Assembly (NCBI RefSeq): GCF_003491345.1
Contig: NZ_CP025513.1
Location: forward strand, 609,501-673,500
Length of the DNA: 64,000 nucleotides
DNA from: Neorhizobium sp. SOG26
GTDB taxonomy: Bacteria; Pseudomonadota; Alphaproteobacteria; Rhizobiales; Rhizobiaceae
Reading direction: 5' to 3'
Position 1 is the stretch's first letter, and every line of letters begins with the position of its first letter. Below are positions 45,586 to 54,637 of the stretch, one piece after another. The notes under the pieces were generated by a model. That model was not told the origin of the DNA, searched no databases, and was given only the letters and a program-made list of their open reading frames with translations. The position numbers and the translations under genes are program-made.

Positions 45586-47037
45586 ATGACGGTACTTGGA
45601 TTGAAGATCGACAACCGCGAAATCGACGCCGCTGACGGTCGTACATTCGAACGCCTCAACCCGATCACAGGCGAAGTGGCGTCGACCGTCGCTGCCGCAT
45701 CAGTGGAGGATGCCCGCAAGGCTGCCAATGCCGCAGCCAAGGCCTTTCCCGCCTGGGCCGCCACAAGCCCGGGCCAACGCCGCAAGATCCTCAATGCCGC
45801 TGCCGACAAGCTGCAGGAAAAGGCGCCGGAATTCGTCGCCGCCATGGCAGGCGAAACCGGCGCTACGGCCGGCTGGGCGATGTTCAACGTCACGCTTGCT
45901 TCCGACATGCTGCGGGAGGCCGCCGCAATGACGACGCAGATCACGGGCGAAGTGATCCCGTCGAACCGTCCGGGCAGCCTCGCCATGGCGGTGCGCCAGC
46001 CTGCGGGCGTGGTGCTCTCCATGGCGCCTTGGAACGCACCGGTGATCCTGGGGGTCCGTTCGATCGCAATGCCGCTCGCCTGCGGCAATACCATTGTGAT
46101 GAAGACATCCGAAATTTGCCCACACACACACCGACTGATCGTGGACGCGCTTCATGATGCCGGTCTGCCGGAAGGTGTGCTGAACGCCATTTCGAACGCG
46201 CCGGAAGACGCCGGCCCGATCGTGGAGGCGCTGATCGCGCATCCGTCCGTGCGGCGCATCAACTTCACCGGCTCGACCCGCGTTGGCCGCATCATTGCGG
46301 AAACCGCCGCTCGTCACTTGAAGCCGGCGCTTCTGGAACTCGGGGGCAAGGCACCGTTCATCGTTCTCGATGATGCTGATATCGATGAAGCTGTCGCGGC
46401 CGCAGCCTTCGGCGCCTACATGAACCAAGGCCAGATCTGCATGTCGACGGAACGTCTGGTTGTCGATGACAAGATAGCCGACCAGTTCGTGGAAGCCATG
46501 ACGGCGAAGGTGAAGACCCTCAAGGCTGGCGACCCGCGCCGGAGTGATGCGCCGCTTGGTTCGCTCGTTGATCTGCGTGCGGCGCAGCGCATCGAGGCAC
46601 TCGTGCGCGACGCTGTATCAAAGGGCGCGGTACTGGCAGCAGGCGGACGTGTTGAAGGCACCATCATGGATGCAACTCTGCTCGACCGTGTGACGCCGGC
46701 GATGCGCATCTATGGCGAGGAAAGCTTCGGCCCGGTCGCTTCAGTCGTGCGTGTTGGCTCGATTGATGAGGCTGTAAGGATCGCCAACGATACGGAATAT
46801 GGTCTCTCGGCCGCAGTGTTCGGTCGCGACGTCAACCGTGCGATGAGCGTGGCGCGGCGGATCGAAAGCGGTATCTGCCACATCAACGGCCCCACCGTCC
46901 ACGACGAGGCGCAGATGCCGTTCGGTGGCACCAAGGATTCGGGTTACGGACGCTTCGGCGGCAAGGCCGGTATCGCGGAGTTCACCGAGTTGCGCTGGAT
47001 CACCGTCCAGGACGGCCACCTCCACTACCCGATCTAA
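45586..47037 (+). CDS. Aldehyde dehydrogenase, salicylaldehyde/vanillin dehydrogenase-like
   Basis: An NAD(P)-dependent oxidoreductase of about 483 aa with general base Glu251 in LELGGKAPF and nucleophile Cys285 in NQGQICMS, and the FTGSTRVGR cofactor loop. Sequence resembles aromatic aldehyde dehydrogenases (salicylaldehyde, vanillin or benzaldehyde). The ATG at 45586 lies 6 nt after GAGGAG; the ATG at 45580 overlaps that site. It is divergent from an AraC regulator. The exact aldehyde is not known. Confidence 0.9.
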   Translation: MTVLGLKIDNREIDAADGRTFERLNPITGEVASTVAAASVEDARKAANAAAKAFPAWAATSPGQRRKILNAAADKLQEKAPEFVAAMAGETGATAGWAMFNVTLASDMLREAAAMTTQITGEVIPSNRPGSLAMAVRQPAGVVLSMAPWNAPVILGVRSIAMPLACGNTIVMKTSEICPHTHRLIVDALHDAGLPEGVLNAISNAPEDAGPIVEALIAHPSVRRINFTGSTRVGRIIAETAARHLKPALLELGGKAPFIVLDDADIDEAVAAAAFGAYMNQGQICMSTERLVVDDKIADQFVEAMTAKVKTLKAGDPRRSDAPLGSLVDLRAAQRIEALVRDAVSKGAVLAAGGRVEGTIMDATLLDRVTPAMRIYGEESFGPVASVVRVGSIDEAVRIANDTEYGLSAAVFGRDVNRAMSVARRIESGICHINGPTVHDEAQMPFGGTKDSGYGRFGGKAGIAEFTELRWITVQDGHLHYPI

Positions 47038-47045
47038 GAACGAAA

Positions 47046-47079
47046 AAGGCGATGCAGCCCGCAGCGGCTGCATCGCCTT
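47046..47079 (-). terminator. Terminator between the aldehyde dehydrogenase and DUF1003 genes
   Basis: AAGGCGATGCAGCC and GGCTGCATCGCCTT are perfect 14-bp arms. The T-run (47047-47043) is on the minus strand side, so it chiefly ends the DUF1003 transcript, 5 bp after its stop. It may also stop plus-strand transcription. Confidence 0.8.
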
Positions 47080-47084
47080 CCAAG

Positions 47085-47633
47085 TCAGTTCTCCGACTCC
47101 GATTCAATACGATCGAGCACCGCCTCGGGCGCGACATCCTTCTTCAATTCGTGGACTTCGTGATCGGCATCCGTTGAGACGTCGAGCTTCTTGGCGATCG
47201 CCTCGACCATGGCGATGAGCCGCGTCGTCTCATGCTCATTGAGCAGGTTTACCTGCAGGTCCAGGTCCGCTCGCATGTCATCCTCGGCAGCCATGCGGTT
47301 CTGGTTGATCAGCACGAAGGTCGACAGGAAGATCGCCTCCACCGAGGCTTCCATCGCCAGGATCACCAATGACGGGTCCCATGGCTCGATGATGGGGATC
47401 CATCCGAGGTTCACGATGATCCAGGTGCTATAGAGGACGAGGTGGATGTAGACGAACGCCATCGATCCGGCGAAGCGGCTAATCGCCGCCGCAGCCCGTT
47501 CCTGCAGCGACGCTGACTTCTGCGCCTCTTTGCGCCGCTGCATGACGGCATCGATGTTACGCGCAAGAGCAGGCGTCAAGCCGTCTGCCGCTGGATTGGT
47601 CGGGCTGCCGACCGGAGTTTTCGCTGTTGCCAT
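47085..47633 (-). CDS. DUF1003 family membrane protein
   Basis: The 182-aa protein has two predicted membrane segments (FAGSMAFVYIHLVLYSTWII and PSLVILAMEASVEAIFLSTF) and the NQNRMAAEDDMRADLDLQVN block typical of DUF1003. The C-terminal half is acidic and probably coiled coil. Function is unknown. It is a single gene ended by the hairpin at 47046. No Shine-Dalgarno is seen before the ATG. Confidence 0.88.
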   Translation of the reverse strand: MATAKTPVGSPTNPAADGLTPALARNIDAVMQRRKEAQKSASLQERAAAAISRFAGSMAFVYIHLVLYSTWIIVNLGWIPIIEPWDPSLVILAMEASVEAIFLSTFVLINQNRMAAEDDMRADLDLQVNLLNEHETTRLIAMVEAIAKKLDVSTDADHEVHELKKDVAPEAVLDRIESESEN

Positions 47634-47725
47634 GGAGGGATCAACACCATCATCTATCTATCGAGCGGCCGCCGCTGATCATCACGAACATCCGGCGGCG
47701 CGGCAGGTTCCTCATCCAGTCAAAG

Positions 47726-49978
47726 TCAGTGTCGATCAGGTTCGGCGAGGAGCTTGTCGATCGTCATCGGGAAGTGACGGATCCGCTTGCCCGTGGCGTG
47801 GAAGATCGCGTTCGAAACCGCAGCGGCAACGCCCACGATGCCGATTTCACCCAGCCCCTTCACACCGATCGGGCTCACCTTGTCGTCGTCTTCCTTCACG
47901 AAGATCACCTCGAGATCCTCGATATCGGCGTGAGCCGGCACATGATATTCCGCAAGGTTGTGGTTCATTACGCGCCCGGTGCGGTGGTCGACCATGCCTT
48001 CTTCATGCAAGGCCATGCCGACGCCCATAACCACGCCGCCGAGGATCTGGCTGCGCGCCGTCTTCGGGTTCAGGATCCGGCCGGCTGCCACCGCTGTGAC
48101 AACGCGGGTGACGCGCGGAATCAACAGTTCCTCGTCCACCTTTACTTCAACGAATACGGCCGAATGCGTATAGGCTGAAAACTTCTTCATTGTCGCCGGG
48201 TCCGGCGCCACCTTGCCATGCTCCTCCACTTCCGAAACGCCGGCAGCTTCCATGATGTCAGCGAATGCGACGCCGACCTGATGATTGGCCTGCAGCACAA
48301 GCCGCCCCTCGGCGATCTCGACCTGGTCTTCTGAAGCATCGGCCAGCGGAGAGTTCGGCATGGACTGCGCGTGCTTCAACAGCGTTGCGACGACGGCTCT
48401 AGCAGCAACCTGAACGGCCGATCCGGACGAGGCGGCGGTCCATGATCCGCCTTCGACGCTCGTCTTTGGAAGGCTGGAGTCGCCGATGCGGACAGTGACG
48501 GCCTGGGGCGAGACGCCGAACGCTTCGGCAGCAACCTGGTTGAGGATAGTGTAGGTGCCGGTGCCGATATCGGATGCGGCGGCCGAAACGACCACCTTGC
48601 CGTCGGATGACAGGCTGACCTTTGCTTCCGCCTCGGAAAGCTGGGCTTCCCAGAACCCGGTCGCCATGCCCCAGCCAACAAGTTCATTGCCATCTTTCAT
48701 CGAGCGCGGTTCGTGGCTCCGGTTCGCCCAGCCGAAGCTCTCTGCTGCTTCACGATAACAGGCGTGCAGAGCCTTGGATGTCAGTTCCTTGTCCTGGTTC
48801 TGGTCTACATGGATGAAGTTGCGGATGCGCAGCTCCAAGGGATCTATCCCGACCTCGTAGGCGAGTTCATCCATCGCCGTCTCCAGTGCGGTCACCCCGG
48901 ACGCTGCACCTGGCGCACGCATATCGCCGGGCGTCGAGCGGTCGAGCTTGGCAATTTCATAGGAGATCTTCACGTTGTCGCACTTGTAGGCCATCCCCGA
49001 CCAGTTGGCGACGTTCTCCTGGTAATCCTCGTAACGCGAGGTGCCGCCGAGGGCGTGGTGCATGATCGATTGCAGGTTGCCTTCGGCATCGGCCGCCAGT
49101 GAAACCTTCTGCAGGCAGACCGGCCGCCAGGTCAGGTAGAACATCTCGCGCCTGCTCATCTCGGCCTTGACCGAACGCCTCAGGTCGAGGCTCGCCATCA
49201 CCGCCAGGAAGAGCTGGTATTTGGGGCGCAGACCCTGTCCGAAGGCACCGCCGACGAACTTGTTTTGCACGACCACGTTCTCAGGCTTCAGGCCGAAGAC
49301 ATTGCAGACGTAGTCATGTGAGTTCTGAGGGCCTTGCGTCTTGTCGTGGATCGTCAGGCGGCCGTCTTTTTCCCAAAGCACCGTCGAGCCAAACAGCTCC
49401 ATCGGATTGTGGTGCTCTCCTTCCATGTAATACTCAAAGGCGATCTTGTGGGGCGCCTGCGCGAAGGCGCCTTCCGCATCCCCGCGGGGCTTCGGCGGCA
49501 TGAACTCCTTCATGCGCGGTACGGGCGGCTCGTAGCTGTTCGCCTGCTCCTGGAGAAGATCGGTATGAGGATCGTACGCGGCGTAACGGACGCGGATCAG
49601 TTCCGCCGCATCACGTGCGGCCTCGAAGTTCTCGGCGACGACGAAGGCGATCGGCTGACCGTCGAACTGGACATGGTCGTCCTCGAGCGGCCGCATCGTG
49701 TAGCCCGGAAGGGCGACTTCGTCCTTCCACTTTGACTCGCGCTTCGCCACCGTCGGACGGTTCTTGTAGGTATAGACCTTCACCACGCCCGGAAAACGTT
49801 CAGCCTCGGAGACATCGATGTCGGTGATGCGACCCGTGGCGATGGTTGCTGGCAGGACACGGCCGAACAGCATGTCCGTTGCAAAGTGTTCTGCGGCATA
49901 GCGGGCTTTGCCGGATACCTTCAATGGACCGTCGATACGTGCAAGCGGAAGCCCGACCACCTTGGATTCGTTCAGCAT
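47726..49978 (-). CDS. paoC: Molybdopterin-binding subunit of an aldehyde oxidoreductase (PaoC type)
   Basis: A 750-aa catalytic subunit of the xanthine dehydrogenase family. It contains VGGAFGQGLRPKYQLFLAVM and EGGSWTAASSGSAVQVAARA in the cofactor-binding regions and GLGEIGIVGVAAAVSNAI with the probable active-site Glu. It oxidises aldehydes to acids with the molybdenum cofactor. It is third in a paoABC-type operon, 12 bp after the FAD subunit. AAGGAG supports the ATG. Confidence 0.92.
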   Translation of the reverse strand: MLNESKVVGLPLARIDGPLKVSGKARYAAEHFATDMLFGRVLPATIATGRITDIDVSEAERFPGVVKVYTYKNRPTVAKRESKWKDEVALPGYTMRPLEDDHVQFDGQPIAFVVAENFEAARDAAELIRVRYAAYDPHTDLLQEQANSYEPPVPRMKEFMPPKPRGDAEGAFAQAPHKIAFEYYMEGEHHNPMELFGSTVLWEKDGRLTIHDKTQGPQNSHDYVCNVFGLKPENVVVQNKFVGGAFGQGLRPKYQLFLAVMASLDLRRSVKAEMSRREMFYLTWRPVCLQKVSLAADAEGNLQSIMHHALGGTSRYEDYQENVANWSGMAYKCDNVKISYEIAKLDRSTPGDMRAPGAASGVTALETAMDELAYEVGIDPLELRIRNFIHVDQNQDKELTSKALHACYREAAESFGWANRSHEPRSMKDGNELVGWGMATGFWEAQLSEAEAKVSLSSDGKVVVSAAASDIGTGTYTILNQVAAEAFGVSPQAVTVRIGDSSLPKTSVEGGSWTAASSGSAVQVAARAVVATLLKHAQSMPNSPLADASEDQVEIAEGRLVLQANHQVGVAFADIMEAAGVSEVEEHGKVAPDPATMKKFSAYTHSAVFVEVKVDEELLIPRVTRVVTAVAAGRILNPKTARSQILGGVVMGVGMALHEEGMVDHRTGRVMNHNLAEYHVPAHADIEDLEVIFVKEDDDKVSPIGVKGLGEIGIVGVAAAVSNAIFHATGKRIRHFPMTIDKLLAEPDRH

Positions 49979-49990
49979 GATCTTGGCTCC

Positions 49991-51007
49991 TTATTGTATC
50001 GCCTTGACGACTTGGTCCTGCGGGCGGCCAGCGGCAGCCTGCTTGAGCGCGCGAATGATCGCCTTCTCGGCGAGCGGGATCTTGAAGTCATTGTGACCCT
50101 GTCCCTCAGCACCTGACAGCAGGCGGTCGGCGATCTGCATGAACGTCGCCTCATTGGCCTCCCGACCTGCAAACTCGGCCTCCGCGAGCGCGTCCCTCCA
50201 CGGCTTGTGAGCCACACCGCCGAGAGCGATGCGCAGGTCGACGATCTGTCCTTCCGCGACTTCCATGGCGGCTGCAACCGACGCGAGCGCGAAGGCATAG
50301 GAGAGGCGGTCGCGCAGCTTCAGGTAGGTGTAGTTTCGGTTGAAGTGGTTCCTCGCAATCCGCAGGGCTATCACCATCTCGCCAGCCTGAAGCATGTTGT
50401 CCCGTTCAGGATGCTCGCCCGGCAGACGATGGAAATCGGCAAAATCAATATCCCGATTCCCGTCCGGCCCTTCCACTTCGACAGTCGCCCCCAACGCGGC
50501 CAGGGCGACGCACATGTCCGACGGATGCACCGCGATGCATTTGTCGCTCGCGCCGAGAATGGCGTGGATGCGGTTGACCCCACCAATCGCCGAACATCCG
50601 GTGCCGGGCTCGCGCTTGTTGCAGGGGGTCGACGGGTCATAGAAATAATAACAGCGGGTTCGCTGCAGCAGGTTGCCGCCGGTGGTGGCAGCATTGCGCA
50701 GTTGTGGTGAGGCGCCTGCCAGGATCGCGCTCGACAGTAGCGGGAACCGCTCCTTCACCCGCTCGTCGTAGGCAAGCGCCGAGTTGCTCACAAGGGCGCC
50801 GATCCGCAGACCCCCATCGGGAAGCTCTTCGATGTCCTTGAGCGGCAGGCGATTGATGTCGATGATCGCGCCGGGGCGCGCCACGTCATACTTCATCAGG
50901 TCGATAAGGTTGGTCCCACCGGCAAGCAGCTGTGCATCGGGATTGGCAGCCAGAGCAACAACGGCGTCATGGACCGTCTCGGCGCGGGTATAATCGAAGC
51001 GTCTCAT
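49991..51007 (-). CDS. paoB: FAD-binding subunit of an aldehyde oxidoreductase (PaoB type)
   Basis: A 338-aa subunit with the FAD motif LLAGGTNLIDLMKYDVARPG and an NAATTGGNLLQRTRCYYF segment. It carries Cys residues around CYYFYDPSTPCNKREPGTGC, the extra iron-sulphur cluster site of PaoB-type proteins. The ATG at 51007 overlaps the stop of the iron-sulphur subunit gene. It passes electrons from the 2Fe-2S subunit to an acceptor. Confidence 0.92.
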   Translation of the reverse strand: MRRFDYTRAETVHDAVVALAANPDAQLLAGGTNLIDLMKYDVARPGAIIDINRLPLKDIEELPDGGLRIGALVSNSALAYDERVKERFPLLSSAILAGASPQLRNAATTGGNLLQRTRCYYFYDPSTPCNKREPGTGCSAIGGVNRIHAILGASDKCIAVHPSDMCVALAALGATVEVEGPDGNRDIDFADFHRLPGEHPERDNMLQAGEMVIALRIARNHFNRNYTYLKLRDRLSYAFALASVAAAMEVAEGQIVDLRIALGGVAHKPWRDALAEAEFAGREANEATFMQIADRLLSGAEGQGHNDFKIPLAEKAIIRALKQAAAGRPQDQVVKAIQ

Positions 51008-51528
51008 TCGGCAGCCTCCTTGTACGGCTGTGCCCCTTCCGCGCCCAGCACCTCTTCGATCGCATCTGCAATGTTGCTGTAGGCGCCGCAACGACAGAGA
51101 TTGCCGCTCATTAATTCGCGGATATCGGCGCGCGAACGGGCGCGTCCTTCCTTCACCAGTCCGACAGCCGAACAGATCTGCCCGGGCGTGCAATAGCCGC
51201 ATTGAAAGGCGTCGTGCTCAACGAACGCCTTCTGCATCGGATGCAGGTTATCAGGCGTCCCGAGGCCTTCGATCGTGGTGACTTCGGCACCGTCCAGAGA
51301 GACTGCGAGCTTGAGACAGGAGTTGACGCGCTCGCCGTTGATCAACACGGTACATGCACCGCACTGGCCGTGGTCGCAGCCCTTTTTCGTGCCGGTCAGC
51401 TCCAGAGGACCACGCAGAAGATCCAGCAATGTCACCCATGGCGGGATGTCGAGCGACCGGTTTTCGCCATTGATGGAGATGTTGACGGAACAGGTCGGGA
51501 GGCCGGAGCCGAGAAGCGCGGAATCCAT
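51004..51528 (-). CDS. paoA: 2Fe-2S subunit of an aldehyde oxidoreductase (PaoA type)
   Basis: A 174-aa subunit with the plant-type cluster motif CDHGQCGACTVLINGERVNSC and the second cluster motif CGYCTPGQIC...CRCG. Unlike E. coli PaoA no twin-arginine signal is seen at the N-terminus (MDSALLGSGLPTCSVNISIN), so the complex is probably cytoplasmic. It is first in the operon. Confidence 0.92.
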   Translation of the reverse strand: MDSALLGSGLPTCSVNISINGENRSLDIPPWVTLLDLLRGPLELTGTKKGCDHGQCGACTVLINGERVNSCLKLAVSLDGAEVTTIEGLGTPDNLHPMQKAFVEHDAFQCGYCTPGQICSAVGLVKEGRARSRADIRELMSGNLCRCGAYSNIADAIEEVLGAEGAQPYKEAAE

Positions 51529-51616
51529 GAAGCTTGCCTTTTCTCGATAGAACCAGCCGGTAACGGCAGCCGGTGCGGATTGTTCCTGAGCAGCGGCATG
51601 AGGGGGCGGTCGGGCC

Positions 51617-51633
51617 TGTTACAGTCTGTTACA
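51617..51633. repeat. TGTTACA direct repeats upstream of the FixK-like gene
   Basis: TGTTACA occurs at 51617-51623 and 51627-51633, exactly one helical turn apart, about 72 bp before the start of the Crp-family gene and 89 bp before paoA. No FixK box is present in this gap. It is a candidate regulator-binding site. Confidence 0.4.
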
Positions 51634-51704
51634 AAACAGCACCATTTTTCACACGTCAGGCATCAGCGTGTTACGGCCGCGCGACCATAAGGCTCCATCA
51701 CAGA

Positions 51705-52475
51705 ATGGAGACCAAGCCCGTGTTTCTCACCGCTTATGCGAATGCCCATCAGGTCGCCAAAGCAACGCCCTTCGCGGAAGCCGAAAACCTGCATTCGCTA
51801 TTTGCGAAGCAGCCTCTGGAGCAGCTCGGCGCCGGTCAGTCCCTGTTCTTCGAAGGAGATGAAGCAAAGCACGTCTTCGAGATCGTCGAAGGCACCTTCC
51901 GACTCTTCCGGATCCTTGGGGATGGTCGCCGCGTCATCACCGGCTTCCTTTACGCGGGCGATATCGTCGGAATCTCGATGAAGGACTGTTACCTCTACAG
52001 CGTTGAGGCAATCGCGTCGGCCAAGATCAGAAGACTGAGCCGCCGGGCATTCCAGTGCGCCGTGGCAGAATCAGAAATACTGAGCGCCCTGGTTTTCGAG
52101 CATCTCTGCGACGAGATGGCTTCGGCTCAGGATCAGATGGTCCTGTTGTCGTGCAAGAGCGCGGAAGAACGGCTCTGCACCTTCCTGCTTCGGCACATGA
52201 ACCGCACGAAGGCCGACGGTGCCGGACGTTTCGTCATCGAGATCCCCATGCCGCGCCAGGATATGGCCGACTATCTCGGCCTCACCATCGAGACCGTGTC
52301 GCGCACCATCACAAAGCTCATCGGCAAGGGTGTTCTCACCGTCGTTGATCCGGCGGCGCGCCACTTTATCAAGGTCGACAAGCCCGCAGCGCTTGCACAA
52401 CTTGCCGGAGACGGCGATGAATGCATCGACATGCGTCGCGACCATGCCGTCTCTGGAGGTCGCCGGCGTCACTGA
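51705..52475 (+). CDS. Crp/Fnr family regulator, FixK-like
   Basis: A 256-aa regulator with an N-terminal cyclic-nucleotide-like beta barrel (about 30-140) and a C-terminal [23 protein letters not shown]. The recognition helix has the E-x-x-S-R arrangement of proteins that bind TTGA half-sites. It lacks the N-terminal Cys cluster of Fnr, so it does not sense oxygen with an iron-sulphur centre. It is followed after 23 bp by the haem kinase. It likely activates fixN and fixG via their FixK boxes. The start at 51705 has no clear ribosome-binding site and could be shifted. Confidence 0.85.
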   Translation: METKPVFLTAYANAHQVAKATPFAEAENLHSLFAKQPLEQLGAGQSLFFEGDEAKHVFEIVEGTFRLFRILGDGRRVITGFLYAGDIVGISMKDCYLYSVEAIASAKIRRLSRRAFQCAVAESEILSALVFEHLCDEMASAQDQMVLLSCKSAEERLCTFLLRHMNRTKADGAGRFVIEIPMPRQDMADYLGLTIETVSRTITKLIGKGVLTVVDPAARHFIKVDKPAALAQLAGDGDECIDMRRDHAVSGGRRRH

Positions 52476-52498
52476 CGGCTAGCATCCATGGGTCCATC

Positions 52499-54424
52499 AT
52501 GAGCGGTAAGACACCGAACGACAATAATACCGATTATCTGCTCGATGCTGTCACCAACGTACTCAACGCAGCAAACCTTATCGTCCATGGGGAGGACGGC
52601 GTCATCAGCCGATGGACGGCCGGATGCCAACAGCTTTACGGCTGGGCTGCGGAAGAAGCGATCGGCAAGGTCGTTCACGAGCTTCTCGTTACCCGCTTTC
52701 CCGAGCCGCTCGATGCCATTCGCCGGCATGTCCGGCAGCACCATCATTGGCAGGGTGAGGTCGTCCATCGACACAAGGACGGCCGTTCGGTCGTCGTGGC
52801 GACCCGCTGGGTTGCCGTCAACCCGACACCCGGCGGCCCGACCATCATTGTCCAGACAAACAATGATGTCACGGAGATGAAGAGGGTGCAGAACAATCTG
52901 GCCGAGCGCGAAGCGCATCTTCGATCGATCCTGGACACGGTTCCGGAAGCCATGGTGGTCATTGACGAGGTCGGGATCATCACCTCCTTCAGCGCCGCTG
53001 CTGAGCGGCTTTTTGGATTCACGGAAGACGAGGTCGCCGGCAGAAACGTCAAGATGCTGATGCCGTCTCCGGACCGCGAAGCGCATGACGGCTATATCTC
53101 CCGCTACCTGGAGACGGGCGAACGGCGCATTATCGGTTATGGCCGGGTGGTGACCGGGCAGCGCAAGGACGGCTCCACCTTCCCGATGGAACTGGCGGTC
53201 GGGGAGGCGCTGACTGACGGCAAGCGCATTTTCACCGGCTTTATCCGTGACCTCACCAGCCGCCACAAGATCGAGGACGAACTCCGGCAGTCCCAGAAGA
53301 TGGAAGCGATCGGGCAGCTCACGGGCGGTCTTGCGCACGACTTCAACAACCTTTTGACGGTCATCAGCGGCAATCTCGAGATGATCGAGGACCGGCTCGC
53401 CGACGACAAGCTGCGCGTACTGCTGCGAGAAGCCCAGGACGCCGCGGAAGACGGCGCCAAGCTGACAGGGCAGCTGCTTGCGTTCGGACGGCGCCAGCCT
53501 CTCAACCCGAAGCTTGTCGATATCGGCAACCTCGTCTCCAGCTTCTCTGACCTACTTCGGCGTACTCTCGGCGAAGCGATCGAGTTCCGCACCATCGTCA
53601 ACGGCGCCTCCAACGAAGCCCTGGTGGACGGCTCGCAACTGCAAAACGCATTGCTGAACCTCGTGCTCAACGCGCGGGACGCGATGCCGCGGGGCGGTAA
53701 GCTGACCGTCGAGATCTCGCGTGTGCGGCTCGATGTCGATTATGCCCAGATGTATCCGCAGGCGCGCACAGGAGACTACGTGCTGATCTCCGTGACCGAC
53801 ACTGGCGAGGGCATGACCGCCGACGTGCGTGAGAAGGCATTCGAGCCCTTCTTCACCACCAAGAGCGTCGGCTCCGGCACGGGCCTTGGTCTCAGCATGG
53901 TCTACGGCTTCGCCAAGCAATCGGGCGGTAACGTCCACATCTACAGCGAGCCTGGTCAGGGCACGAGCATCAGGATCTTCCTGCCCGCCGCAGTGAAGGC
54001 CGAAACAACAGGCATTGATGCTGATGCCGCCGGTCCGCGCCCGACCCAGAGCATTCCAACAGGTACGGAAAAGATCCTGGTGGTTGAGGACGATGCACGC
54101 GTCCGTCGTGTCACGGTCTCGCGGCTTACCGGCCTTGGCTACGACATTGTCGAGGCGTCCAACGGCATCGAGGCGCTCGAACGCCTGAGCGAGCACGATG
54201 ACATCGCGCTCTTGTTTACCGACATCGTCATGCCGGGCGGCATGGCAGGCGACGAGCTGGCGGCGGAGGTGCGTGTGCTTCGGCCTGAGATCAAGGTGCT
54301 CTTCACCTCGGGCTATGCCGAACCCACCATCGCAGGGCGTGAGCTTGCGCAATCCGGCAACTGGCTGAAGAAGCCGTATACAGCGCGCGAACTCGGCACC
54401 CGCTTGCGTGAACTGCTGGACTAA
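52499..54424 (+). CDS. Hybrid FixL-like haem-PAS histidine kinase with receiver domain
   Basis: An oxygen-sensing kinase of about 641 aa. Order: PAS (about 15-125), FixL-type haem PAS (about 138-255) with haem ligand His196 in [12 protein letters not shown] and Arg216 in [10 protein letters not shown], kinase with phospho-His280 ([12 protein letters not shown]), ATPase with DTGEGM and GTGLGLSM, then a receiver (about 522-640) with Asp575 and Lys624/625. The 20-residue His-Arg spacing equals that of FixL of Bradyrhizobium (H200, R220). A C-terminal receiver resembles hFixL of Rhizobium rather than classical FixL-FixJ. No fixJ lies nearby. No membrane segment is seen. It converges with fixS. 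Confidence 0.9.
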   Translation: MSGKTPNDNNTDYLLDAVTNVLNAANLIVHGEDGVISRWTAGCQQLYGWAAEEAIGKVVHELLVTRFPEPLDAIRRHVRQHHHWQGEVVHRHKDGRSVVVATRWVAVNPTPGGPTIIVQTNNDVTEMKRVQNNLAEREAHLRSILDTVPEAMVVIDEVGIITSFSAAAERLFGFTEDEVAGRNVKMLMPSPDREAHDGYISRYLETGERRIIGYGRVVTGQRKDGSTFPMELAVGEALTDGKRIFTGFIRDLTSRHKIEDELRQSQKMEAIGQLTGGLAHDFNNLLTVISGNLEMIEDRLADDKLRVLLREAQDAAEDGAKLTGQLLAFGRRQPLNPKLVDIGNLVSSFSDLLRRTLGEAIEFRTIVNGASNEALVDGSQLQNALLNLVLNARDAMPRGGKLTVEISRVRLDVDYAQMYPQARTGDYVLISVTDTGEGMTADVREKAFEPFFTTKSVGSGTGLGLSMVYGFAKQSGGNVHIYSEPGQGTSIRIFLPAAVKAETTGIDADAAGPRPTQSIPTGTEKILVVEDDARVRRVTVSRLTGLGYDIVEASNGIEALERLSEHDDIALLFTDIVMPGGMAGDELAAEVRVLRPEIKVLFTSGYAEPTIAGRELAQSGNWLKKPYTARELGTRLRELLD

Positions 54425-54462
54425 GAATTTCAAGAAGCGGCGAGGTCGCCGCTCCAATTCTT
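54423..54462. terminator. Bidirectional terminator between the haem kinase and fixS
   Basis: AGCGGCGA-GG-TCGCCGCT lies inside outer arms AAGAATT and AATTCTT. It begins at the last bases of the kinase stop codon and ends 11 bp before the fixS stop, so it serves both converging units. Confidence 0.7.
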
Positions 54463-54472
54463 CCTGCATCTT

Positions 54473-54637
54473 CTATTTGTGCTGCTGTCGGTCTTCGGGA
54501 GGCTCGTCACCGAGGGCACGCCAAGCTGCGCCGTCCAGGTCTTCGTATTGACCGGTCTTGATCGACCAGAGGAAGGCAAGCAGACCCAGTGCGCCCAGGA
54601 AGAGCGCGATCGGGATGAGGTAGATGAGCATGTTCAT
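54473..54637 (-). CDS. fixS: FixS, cbb3 oxidase maturation protein
   Basis: A 54-aa protein MNMLIYLIPIALFLGALGL... with one membrane segment and a short acidic tail (TGQYEDLDGAAWRAL), typical of FixS/CcoS. It helps insert cofactors into cbb3 oxidase. Its ATG at 54637 overlaps the fixI stop (ATGA). It is the last gene of fixGHIS. Confidence 0.93.
   Translation of the reverse strand: MNMLIYLIPIALFLGALGLLAFLWSIKTGQYEDLDGAAWRALGDEPPEDRQQHK

Noticed and set aside
44432..45646. Longer version of the AraC regulator starting at 45646
   Set aside because: The extra 110 residues are Arg-rich low-quality sequence overlapping the divergent aldehyde dehydrogenase start; the AAGGAGG site fixes a TTG start at 45316.
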